DNA from: Planctomycetota bacterium
Lineage (GTDB): Bacteria > Planctomycetota > UBA8108
NCBI GenBank assembly: GCA_022451445.1
Contig: JAKUSY010000158.1
Location: forward strand, 1-7,103
Length of the DNA stretch: 7,103 bases
Reading direction: 5' to 3'
The position numbers and the translations under genes are program-made. Shown here piece by piece: positions 1 to 5,675 of this stretch. The notes under the pieces are model-generated. The model worked only from the letters and a program-made list of their open reading frames with translations. It searched no databases and was not told the DNA's origin. Within the stretch, counting starts at the first letter, position 1. Each line of letters starts with the position of its first letter.

Positions 1-156
1 GATGACTCCGAACAGGTTGCCGCCGCCATCTCCTCCTGGGAGCCGCCCGAGGACTGGGGCGAGTACAAGGAGGACGAGGAGGAAAACGACGATGACGACC
101 TCGATGGGATCATCGAGGTCGCCTTCAACCAGGGCGCCCATCCGGTACGGGGCTAA
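1..156 (+). CDS. C-terminal end of an acidic protein of unknown function (5' end outside window)
   Basis: An open frame enters from the left edge and ends at TAA (154-156), giving 51 visible residues. Eighteen of the 51 are Asp or Glu, concentrated in an acidic run at residues 24-35 (EDEEENDDDDLD). This is followed by a segment that looks like an amphipathic helix, GIIEVAFNQGAHPVRG. No catalytic motif is visible and I do not recognise a named family from this fragment. The oddity is that the next gene lies in the same frame, with only one sense codon (GAG) between this TAA and its TTG start. The residues on both sides read like one continuous helical protein. It may therefore be the front part of the next gene, cut by a nonsense codon, rather than a separate gene. 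Real coding is likely; the gene boundary is uncertain. Confidence 0.6.
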   Translation, partial: DDSEQVAAAISSWEPPEDWGEYKEDEEENDDDDLDGIIEVAFNQGAHPVRG

Positions 157-159
157 GAG

Positions 160-909
160 TTGATCCTCTCTCACTACGGAACCTGCCGAGCCATCACCAC
201 CTTCGAACACCAGTTCCCCTTCCAGGGAGAGATCCGCGAAAAATGCGGCAAGCTGCTCATCGACCAGCTCTACGGCGAGCTTCGCGAGAGCCTGCGCAAC
301 GACATCGAGAACCGGGAAAAAAAAGAGCTGTCGGGAGACGACGACGTCGGGGAACTCATCGCCGAGCGGGAGTGGCTCTTCGAGAGCCTCGGCTACCACA
401 TCGACATCTCGCACCTGCAATCCTGCGTACGCGCAGCCGGCAGCCTCGAGGACCCGGAGACCATGCGCACGGCGATCCAGATGTGCGATTACGGCAGACG
501 CCTGGGAAGAGACTACCAGGTCTCCGAGCGCCCCCCCTTCGAAGACTTCTACAATGACTACCGGATCCTGCTGCGGGCCCTCGCCGGCAAAGGAATCGAT
601 GGCGCCGTGCGCTACTACACCTCCAAGGTGGAGCGCGGCGGCGTGGACGAGGAGGGCAACAACTTCCCGGCCGAGGTCCTCACCTTCCTGCTCGCGCAGG
701 TAGGGCGCCCCGAGGATGCCATCGCCACCTACGTCGAGCACCTCATGGATATCCCCGGCCCCTTGTCCATCTGCCCGAGCCTGCTGGAATTGAGCGCCCG
801 GGCGAATGACTACTCCCAGCTCCTGGAGACAGCCCGGGACAAGGGCGACCTGCTGCAATTCGGCCTGGGGCTGGTCAAGAGAGCCTCGGCCTCCGCCCGG
901 GAGAGCTGA
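160..909 (+). CDS. Helical-repeat (TPR-like) protein of unknown function, possibly the downstream part of an interrupted gene
   Basis: The frame encodes 249 residues if TTG at 160 is the start. The sequence looks almost entirely alpha-helical. Helix pairs near residues 127-158 (FEDFYNDYRILLRALAG, then IDGAVRYYTSKV) and 168-195 (FPAEVLTFLLAQVGRPEDAIATYVEHL) resemble tetratricopeptide-type repeats, which usually mediate protein contacts. No signal peptide, membrane segment or catalytic motif is seen. The TTG start is poorly supported: only a GGGG at 149-152 could act as a ribosome binding site, and no ATG occurs in frame until about codon 102. The frame is continuous with the preceding 51-residue stretch apart from one TAA, so the true gene may begin upstream of the window. 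An A8 run at 317-324 encodes part of a lysine-rich segment. I recall similar hypothetical proteins in planctomycetes, but no function. The HAD gene follows four bases after the stop, so they are probably co-transcribed. Confidence 0.65.
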   Translation: MILSHYGTCRAITTFEHQFPFQGEIREKCGKLLIDQLYGELRESLRNDIENREKKELSGDDDVGELIAEREWLFESLGYHIDISHLQSCVRAAGSLEDPETMRTAIQMCDYGRRLGRDYQVSERPPFEDFYNDYRILLRALAGKGIDGAVRYYTSKVERGGVDEEGNNFPAEVLTFLLAQVGRPEDAIATYVEHLMDIPGPLSICPSLLELSARANDYSQLLETARDKGDLLQFGLGLVKRASASARES

Positions 910-913
910 GCGA

Positions 914-1525
914 TTGCGAAAGCGCCAGCCACTACCGCCGCCGGAAGCCTTCATCTTCGACCTCGACGGAACCCTGACCATCCCCCAGCTCGATTTTGAG
1001 GCAATCCGCGAAGAGATGGGCATCGCCGGGGGCCCCCTCCTTGAAGAGCTCGAGCGCCTCGACGGCGAGGCCGCCGCGCTGGCCTGGAATGTTCTCGAGA
1101 GCCACGAGGAGAGGGCCGCCCGCACAGCCACCCTTCAGCCGGGAGCCAGGCAGGTCCTCACAGAGCTCCGGCGAAGACGGTTGCCTACGGCCATCCTGAC
1201 CCGCAACAGCCGCCAATCTCTCGATACGGTGCTGCGCCGGCACCGTATCGAGGTCGACAAATCCCTCAGCCGTGAGGAAGCTCCCGTCAAACCCTCACCC
1301 GAGCCGGTACTGATTCTCTGTGAAGAATTGGGGGTTCCCCCTGAAAAAACCTACGTCACGGGGGATTATATTTTCGATATCCAGTCTGCCAGGGGCGCGG
1401 GTGCCGTGTCTGTGCTGCTGATGAACCCGAAGAATTCAATGTTTTCGGAACAGGCAGACCTTAAAATTGCCAACCTCAGGGAGATTCTCGACTTCCCTAA
1501 TCGAAGCCGGGAAAAAACTGCTTGA
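914..1525 (+). CDS. HAD-superfamily hydrolase, phosphoglycolate-phosphatase-like
   Basis: The predicted 203-residue cytoplasmic protein shows all four HAD motifs in order. Motif I is DLDGT (nucleophile D16, acid/base D18), motif II the Thr of LTRNS (T96), motif III the Lys of VKPSPEP (K126), and motif IV GDYIFD (D151, D155) for magnesium. Known HAD enzymes with this layout are mostly small-molecule phosphatases such as phosphoglycolate phosphatase and other subfamily IA members. The cap region between motifs I and II (about residues 23-75) is short and helical, so the substrate cannot be named. I chose TTG at 914 because GGGAG at 899-903 sits ten bases upstream and because it places motif I close to the N-terminus, as is normal. 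A longer frame from ATG 806 would add a 36-residue, Pro/Arg-rich out-of-frame reading of the previous gene. Spacing of four bases from the upstream stop indicates one transcript. A perfect inverted repeat spans codons 103-113. Confidence 0.85.
   Translation: MRKRQPLPPPEAFIFDLDGTLTIPQLDFEAIREEMGIAGGPLLEELERLDGEAAALAWNVLESHEERAARTATLQPGARQVLTELRRRRLPTAILTRNSRQSLDTVLRRHRIEVDKSLSREEAPVKPSPEPVLILCEELGVPPEKTYVTGDYIFDIQSARGAGAVSVLLMNPKNSMFSEQADLKIANLREILDFPNRSREKTA
1220..1252. repeat. Perfect 13-bp inverted repeat inside the HAD gene
   Basis: The left arm CTCGATACGGTGC (1220-1232) is exactly complementary to the right arm GCACCGTATCGAG (1240-1252), with a 7-base spacer, TGCGCCG. In RNA the stem could extend inward by a U-G pair and a G-C pair, leaving a three-base loop, and outward by one U-G pair (1219/1253). 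It lies over codons for LDTVLRRHRIE of the HAD protein. No T-run follows on the plus strand, so it is not a standard intrinsic terminator. Its function is unknown. Confidence 0.8.
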
Positions 1526-1529
1526 AATT

Positions 1530-1551
1530 AGACCCCAAACACGGTCTTTTT
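1530..1551 (+). terminator. Weak stem-loop with T-run between the HAD gene and rpsD
   Basis: AGACC (1530-1534) can pair with GGTCT (1543-1547) across an 8-base loop, and T's continue to 1551. It starts five bases after the HAD stop codon. The five-pair stem is short, so it is at best a weak terminator or attenuator in front of rpsD. The rest of the 87-base gap (1526-1612) shows no convincing -35/-10 pair. Confidence 0.25.
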
Positions 1552-1612
1552 GTTCGTTTCCCGAGGCATTTCAACGCCGCAGCGCGACACAATCGGAGAT
1601 AGCTTCTTTAAT

Positions 1613-2224
1613 ATGGGACATTACACAGGTCCAAAGGCTCGAATCAACAGAAGGCTGGGACTGGACATCTATGATTCCGGAGGCGCCCTGCGCGCCACCC
1701 ACCGCCGCCCCCAGCCGCCCGGTAAGCAACCGATCAGGAGGAGACGGCCGACTGACTACGCCAAGGCCTTAATTGAGAAGCAGAAAATCCGTCACTACTA
1801 CGGGCTGAGCCAGACCCAGCTCGAACGTTTCTTCAAGGTCGCCAAGAAGCAGGGCGGCAACAAGGGACAGAACCTGCTGCTGCTATGCGAGCGCAGGCTC
1901 GACAATGTCGTCAGCAGAGCGAGGCTCTCCACGACCAGGGCCCAGGCCCGGCAGGCGGTCGCCCACGGCCACTTCATGGTCAACGGGCGAAAGACCGACA
2001 TCCCCAGCTACATCTGCAAAACCGGCGACACCATCCAGGTCCGCGCGAGAGAGAACCTCCAGAAGATCTATTCCAAGCGTCTCGAGTCAGCCGACGCTCC
2101 TGAGTGTTCCTTCATCGCGGTCGAACCCAGCGAGCTGATCGCCAAGATCGTCAGCGACCCGAGTCCCGAAGACATCTCGATCCCGGTGAACATCAACCAG
2201 GTGGTCGAGTTCCTCAGCCGCTGA
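1613..2224 (+). CDS. rpsD: Small-subunit ribosomal protein S4
   Basis: The product is 203 residues, normal for bacterial S4, a primary 16S rRNA-binding protein that nucleates 30S assembly on the 5' domain. The N-terminal S4 part runs from residue 1 to about 93 and includes YTGPKARINRRLG, DYAKALIEKQKIRHYYGL and GNKGQNLLLLCERRLDNVV. The S4 RNA-binding domain spans about residues 94-156 (TRAQARQAVAHGHFMVNGRKTDIPSY...GDTIQVR). The ending, EDISIPVNINQVVEFLSR, is typical of planctomycete S4 as I recall it. The zinc-binding cysteine cluster found near the N-terminus of some S4 proteins is absent, so this is a zinc-free form. ATG 1613 is preferred because it gives the standard S4 start; GGAG at 1595-1598 is a rather distant ribosome binding site. 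An in-frame extension to TTG 1550 would add 21 unrelated residues. Neighbours are a HAD enzyme and a peptidase operon, not the usual rpsM-rpsK-rpoA cluster. Confidence 0.97.
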   Translation: MGHYTGPKARINRRLGLDIYDSGGALRATHRRPQPPGKQPIRRRRPTDYAKALIEKQKIRHYYGLSQTQLERFFKVAKKQGGNKGQNLLLLCERRLDNVVSRARLSTTRAQARQAVAHGHFMVNGRKTDIPSYICKTGDTIQVRARENLQKIYSKRLESADAPECSFIAVEPSELIAKIVSDPSPEDISIPVNINQVVEFLSR

Positions 2225-2256
2225 ATCCTCTCGCTCACCCGGGCACGAGTCGCCTC

Positions 2257-2289
2257 TCCTTGTCTGGTACACGCTTCCAGGCAGAAGGG
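2257..2289 (+). other. Imperfect hairpin in the rpsD / M16 intergenic gap
   Basis: TCCTT (2257-2261) and GTCTGG (2262-2267) can pair with CCAGGC (2277-2282) and AAGGG (2285-2289), with a 9-base loop and a two-base AG bulge. This gives eleven pairs, two of them G-U. It lies 32 bases after the rpsD stop and just before a possible -10 box. There is no T-run, so it could be an rpsD transcript end stabiliser, a factor-dependent stop, or chance. Confidence 0.3.
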
Positions 2290-2304
2290 TGAATTGCGTA
2301 CAAT
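2274..2304 (+). promoter_or_regulatory. Possible promoter of the peptidase-asparaginase operon
   Basis: TACAAT (2299-2304) matches the bacterial -10 consensus at five of six positions and lies in the 127-base gap before the M16 gene. No good -35 box exists at the right distance: the nearest, CTTCCA (2274-2279), matches three of six with a 19-base spacer. A start near 2311 would give a leader of about 40 bases. It also overlaps the imperfect hairpin. Promoter rules in planctomycetes are poorly defined, so confidence is low. Confidence 0.3.
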
Positions 2305-2340
2305 AGGCTCTTTCCTCTTCTACATCTGAAGACTGCAACC

Positions 2341-2345
2341 AGAGG
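2341..2345 (+). promoter_or_regulatory. Ribosome binding site of the first M16 gene
   Basis: AGAGG sits six bases before ATG 2352, the first ATG of the frame. The encoded protein begins directly with a signal peptide, which supports this start. Confidence 0.6.
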
Positions 2346-2351
2346 TAGCCC

Positions 2352-4109
2352 ATGAACCGACGCGCAATACTTCTCTGCGCCATCCTGCTCGCAAGCCCGC
2401 TCACGACATCCGCCCAGAACGTCGACGCCAAGGTCCACACGCTCAAGAACGGGCTGAAGGTGCTCATGGTCCCCCGCCGGGGCGATCCCAACATCTCGGC
2501 CGGCTGGATAGCAAAGGTCGGCTCCGTAAACGAGCGCCCCGGAATAACAGGCATCGCCCATCTCTTCGAGCACATGATGTTCAAGGGGACCCGGACCATC
2601 GGAACCTCCGACATCGAAAAAGACCTGCGAACCCTCGCGAAGCTGGATTCGATCAAGGGCGAAATGCAGAAGGAAGAGGAGGAGCTCGTTCGCCGGCTGC
2701 GGGCCGGGGAGATCGACGATGTACGGGACCCCGCCGCGCGCTCGGCCCGTCACCAGGAGCTGCGAAAGGAATTCGAGGAGCTCCTCAAGGCCCAGAAGAC
2801 CAACATCGTCAAAGACGAGTTCGACAAGATCTACAAGATCAACGGCGCCTCGGGCATGAACGCCGGAACCTCCTACGATTTCACGATCTACTTCGTGAAC
2901 GTGCCGGCCAACAAGCTCGAGCTGTGGTTCTGGATGGAATCCGACAGGCTCTACAACCCCGTATTCCGCGAATTCTACTCCGAACGTGACGTGGTCCGGG
3001 AGGAGCGCAGGCTGCGAGTCGAGAGCACCCCCACCGGTAAATTCGAGGAGCAATTCGACGCCCTTTTCTGGGGCTCCTCACCCTACAGCTGGCCTGTGAT
3101 CGGGTGGCCGAGCGACGTGGAGGGAATCACCAGGGAGGAGGCCCTGTCTTTCTACGGCGTCTACTACGCTCCCAACAACCTCACCGCCTGCCTGGTGGGT
3201 GATTTCGAGCCGCAGGAGGCCGCGAAACTCGCCGATAAGTATTTCGGGCGCCTGAAGAGAGGCCCGAGGCCGCCTCCCGCCGTCCGCACGATCGAGATCC
3301 GGCAGCTGGCGGAAAAAAAGATGGTCGGCTACGCCGAGACCAAGCCGAAGGTCAGGATCCGGTATCACTCGGTAGCCGACGGTCATGTCGACGAGCCGGC
3401 ACTTGTCGTCCTGCAGGGCCTGCTGAACGGCCGAACCGGACGGTTCTACAAATCCCTGGTGCTCGACAGGAAAATCGCCACCTCGGCCGGCGGCGGCCAG
3501 GAGGGCCGCAAATACGAAGGGTACTTCGAGGTGTCCGCCACCGTCGCCGACGGACACACCCCGAAGGAGGCCCAGGCCGCCCTCGAGAAGATCCTCGAGG
3601 ACCTCAAGAAAAATGACGTCGGCGTGCGGGAGCTCCAGAAGGTCAAGAACCAGCGCGCCGCCAGCGAGTTCCGCAAGCTCAGGAGCAACTTCTCCCTCCT
3701 GCTGCAATTGCTGGTCAGGGATTCCTACAGGGGCTGGGAAACGATCAACACAGATCCGCCAAAACTACAGGCCGTCACGGCCGCTGATATCAGGAGGGTC
3801 GCCGGAAAATATTTCACCCGCGAGAACCGCACCATCCTGGTCTTCCACACGAAAGAAAAGGAGGCCCCCGCCGGGGGCGCCGCCCCCGAAGAAGCCGACC
3901 CCGACCTTGCCGGGCTCAACGCGAGTGACCAGCAGAAGGCGAAGCTCCTCAAGAAGAATCTCCCCGCCATGGGCCTGGAGGACATGGAGAAGCTCAGAGA
4001 GCAAATCTCCACCGGCCTACTGCAGGCCCCAGAGGAGAAGAAAACGTTCCTGGAGGCGCTTCTGAAAATGATCGACAAACACATCGAGGGGAGAGAGAGC
4101 GCGAAATGA
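2352..4109 (+). CDS. Exported M16 zinc metallopeptidase, catalytic subunit, with coiled-coil insertion
   Basis: This 585-residue protein starts with a Sec signal peptide: positive MNRR, a hydrophobic core, and a likely cut after TSA21. The M16 (insulinase/pitrilysin) N-domain carries the inverted zinc motif HLFEH (H70, E73, H74). The third ligand is probably E218, in ERDVVREE. M16 peptidases degrade or trim peptides inside a closed chamber. In pitrilysin the third ligand lies about 76 residues after the motif; here it is 144, because about 70 charged, coiled-coil-like residues (about 88-160) are inserted. The M16 C-domain follows (about 257-500, with FYGVYYAPNNLTACLVGDF and GRTGRFYKSLV). After an Ala/Pro/Gly linker (about 505-515) comes a helical tail of about 65 residues. 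I recall similar insert-bearing M16 proteins in Acidobacteria and Planctomycetes. The stop codon overlaps the start of the next gene, its probable partner subunit. The natural substrate is unknown. Confidence 0.93.
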   Translation: MNRRAILLCAILLASPLTTSAQNVDAKVHTLKNGLKVLMVPRRGDPNISAGWIAKVGSVNERPGITGIAHLFEHMMFKGTRTIGTSDIEKDLRTLAKLDSIKGEMQKEEEELVRRLRAGEIDDVRDPAARSARHQELRKEFEELLKAQKTNIVKDEFDKIYKINGASGMNAGTSYDFTIYFVNVPANKLELWFWMESDRLYNPVFREFYSERDVVREERRLRVESTPTGKFEEQFDALFWGSSPYSWPVIGWPSDVEGITREEALSFYGVYYAPNNLTACLVGDFEPQEAAKLADKYFGRLKRGPRPPPAVRTIEIRQLAEKKMVGYAETKPKVRIRYHSVADGHVDEPALVVLQGLLNGRTGRFYKSLVLDRKIATSAGGGQEGRKYEGYFEVSATVADGHTPKEAQAALEKILEDLKKNDVGVRELQKVKNQRAASEFRKLRSNFSLLLQLLVRDSYRGWETINTDPPKLQAVTAADIRRVAGKYFTRENRTILVFHTKEKEAPAGGAAPEEADPDLAGLNASDQQKAKLLKKNLPAMGLEDMEKLREQISTGLLQAPEEKKTFLEALLKMIDKHIEGRESAK

Positions 4110-5647
4110 AAAACCAGATCACAAAGAACCACCGGATGAAAACCACCCTGCCTCGAAGGCCCTGGCTCTGCAGCCTGCTCGTGGCGGGACTGCTGCCGGC
4201 CAGCGCCTGCCTGGCGGCACCCGAAGATTCGAAGCTCGCTGCCCATCCCTCCAGGCTGAAATTCCCGGAGCTCGTCTTCACTCCCCCCCAGGCGGCCGGG
4301 GCCAGGAGTGTCCTCTCCAACGGAACCCCTGTCTACGTGGTCGAGGACCCGAGCCTTCCCCTCGTCGATCTGCAGGTGCTCGTGCGCGTCGGAGCCTACC
4401 TCGAGCCCGCCGGCAAGGAGGGGATCGCCGGAGCCGTAGGAAGCCAGATGAGAGCCGCGGGAGTAAAGGAGAGGAGCCCAGAGGAGTTCGACGAAGAGAT
4501 AGCCTTCCTCGCCGCCAATATGGGCACCTCCATTGGAGACACCCGGGGAAGCGCGAGCTTCAACTGTCTCACCAAGGATCTCGACCAGGTCCTCGAGCTG
4601 TTCTTCCTCATGCTGCGGCGCCCGTTATTCGATGAAAAACGGCTGGAGATCTTCAGGAGCCAGGTTCTCCAGGACCTCGCGCGGCGCAACGACTCGACGA
4701 ATTCCATCGAGGACAGGGAGTGGCTGCGGCTGCTTCGGGGTCCGGACCACTTCACCAACGACAAGGTCACCAAGACGACGGTCGAAGGTCTGACCCGGGA
4801 GGATCTCGTGGCCTTCCACCGGAAACATTTCCACCCCGGCAATTTCATCTTCTCCGTTTCCGGCGATGTCAAGCGCGGGCGCATCCTGGCCCTGCTGGAA
4901 AAGCACCTCGCCGGCTGGAAAGGCCAGGAGGGCGCCTCGAAAAAAATTCCCGCCCCCGGCGCTCCCGCGCGTCCCGGGATCTACATGGTCGACAAGCCCG
5001 ACGTGAACCAGGGCCGTGTCGGAATCGGGCACACCGGGGTTCGACGAGACCACCCGGACTACTTCGCCCTGCGCGTCATGAACCAGATCCTCGGTGGCGG
5101 GGGCTTCGCCTCGCGCATCATGTCGAGGGTCCGCTCTGACGAAGGCCTCGCCTATACGGCCCGGTCGTCCTACGACTTCGGGACCTACTATCCCGGCATC
5201 TTCCGCGCCTACTTCCAGTCCAAGAGCGAATCTGTAGCCCATGCCGCGACGCTGGTGCTCGAGGAGATCGAGAAGATCCGGTCCAGCCCGGTCACCAGCA
5301 CGGAGCTCCTCACGGCGAGAAACTACATGGTCGAGGTCTTCCCGCGGTTCTTCTCCAGCGCGAGCCAGGTGGCGAATACCTTCGCGAGTGAGGAATTCAC
5401 CGGCCGCTCCGACGAATTCTTCTCCACCTACCGCGACAAGATCCGGGCCGTGACGGCGCCCGAGATCATGCGGGTAGCGAAAAAACACCTCGTCCCCGAG
5501 AAGCTCATCATTCTCATCGTGGGCAACTCGAAGGACATCCTCGCCGGGGATCCCGACAAGCCCCAGTTCTCGATAGGCAAGCTTGCCGGGGAAGGAAAGA
5601 TCGAGAAGATCCCCCTGGCCGATCCACTCTCACTGAAACGCGAATAA
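4106..5647 (+). CDS. Exported M16-family protein without zinc site, probable non-catalytic partner subunit
   Basis: The 513-residue protein has an M16 fold but lacks HxxEH. The matching stretch, EGIAGAVGSQMRAAG (about residues 105-119), has no His or Glu in the ligand positions. The second-domain motif GGGFASRIMSRVRSDEGLAYTA (about 331-352) is well kept; in paired M16 enzymes this Arg/Tyr-bearing region of the inactive subunit helps bind substrate. This is the usual arrangement in mitochondrial processing peptidase and many bacterial M16 pairs. ATG 4106 overlaps the upstream stop (ATGA), which points to translational coupling and equal dosage; GGGGAG at 4088-4093 can serve it. An in-frame ATG at 4136 would give a more compact signal peptide and cannot be excluded. 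The hydrophobic stretch LCSLLVAGLLPASACLA (21-37) is a Sec signal. The Cys in ASAC is not in a good lipobox, so a lipoprotein is possible but not favoured. Confidence 0.9.
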   Translation: MKNQITKNHRMKTTLPRRPWLCSLLVAGLLPASACLAAPEDSKLAAHPSRLKFPELVFTPPQAAGARSVLSNGTPVYVVEDPSLPLVDLQVLVRVGAYLEPAGKEGIAGAVGSQMRAAGVKERSPEEFDEEIAFLAANMGTSIGDTRGSASFNCLTKDLDQVLELFFLMLRRPLFDEKRLEIFRSQVLQDLARRNDSTNSIEDREWLRLLRGPDHFTNDKVTKTTVEGLTREDLVAFHRKHFHPGNFIFSVSGDVKRGRILALLEKHLAGWKGQEGASKKIPAPGAPARPGIYMVDKPDVNQGRVGIGHTGVRRDHPDYFALRVMNQILGGGGFASRIMSRVRSDEGLAYTARSSYDFGTYYPGIFRAYFQSKSESVAHAATLVLEEIEKIRSSPVTSTELLTARNYMVEVFPRFFSSASQVANTFASEEFTGRSDEFFSTYRDKIRAVTAPEIMRVAKKHLVPEKLIILIVGNSKDILAGDPDKPQFSIGKLAGEGKIEKIPLADPLSLKRE

Positions 5648-5662
5648 ACCAGGAACCAACCC

Positions 5663-5669
5663 GGAGAAG
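5663..5669 (+). promoter_or_regulatory. Ribosome binding site of the glycosylasparaginase gene
   Basis: GGAGAAG lies six bases before ATG 5676, inside the 28-base gap after the second M16 gene. It is the clearest ribosome binding site in the operon and fixes the start of a protein that begins with a Tat signal. Confidence 0.65.
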
Positions 5670-5675
5670 AAGACA

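Noticed and set aside
806..913. Longer HAD protein from ATG 806
   Set aside because: The added 36 residues are an out-of-frame reading of the upstream gene, rich in Pro, Arg and Trp. TTG 914 has a good ribosome binding site and gives a normal HAD N-terminus.
1330..1341. GGGGGTTCCCCC followed by A's in the HAD gene
   Set aside because: A two-base loop cannot form a stable hairpin at full length, and the following run is A, not T, on the coding strand.
1550..1612. Longer S4 protein from TTG 1550
   Set aside because: S4 proteins begin at M(A/G)xYTGP. The extra 21 residues do not look like S4, and the region is better explained as leader.
2775..2786. 12-bp perfect palindrome GAGGAGCTCCTC
   Set aside because: It encodes Glu-Glu-Leu-Leu in a coiled-coil stretch with preferred codons, which explains the symmetry.
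2235..3053. Long open frame on the minus strand over the start of the first M16 gene
   Set aside because: It is opposite the HLFEH-bearing M16 domain and covers its promoter gap. No recognisable domain; a composition artefact.
4625..5488. Long open frame on the minus strand inside the second M16 gene
   Set aside because: It lies wholly opposite a clear M16 gene and has the Gly/Val/Asp/Glu-rich composition of an antisense frame in GC-rich DNA. No family motif is seen.
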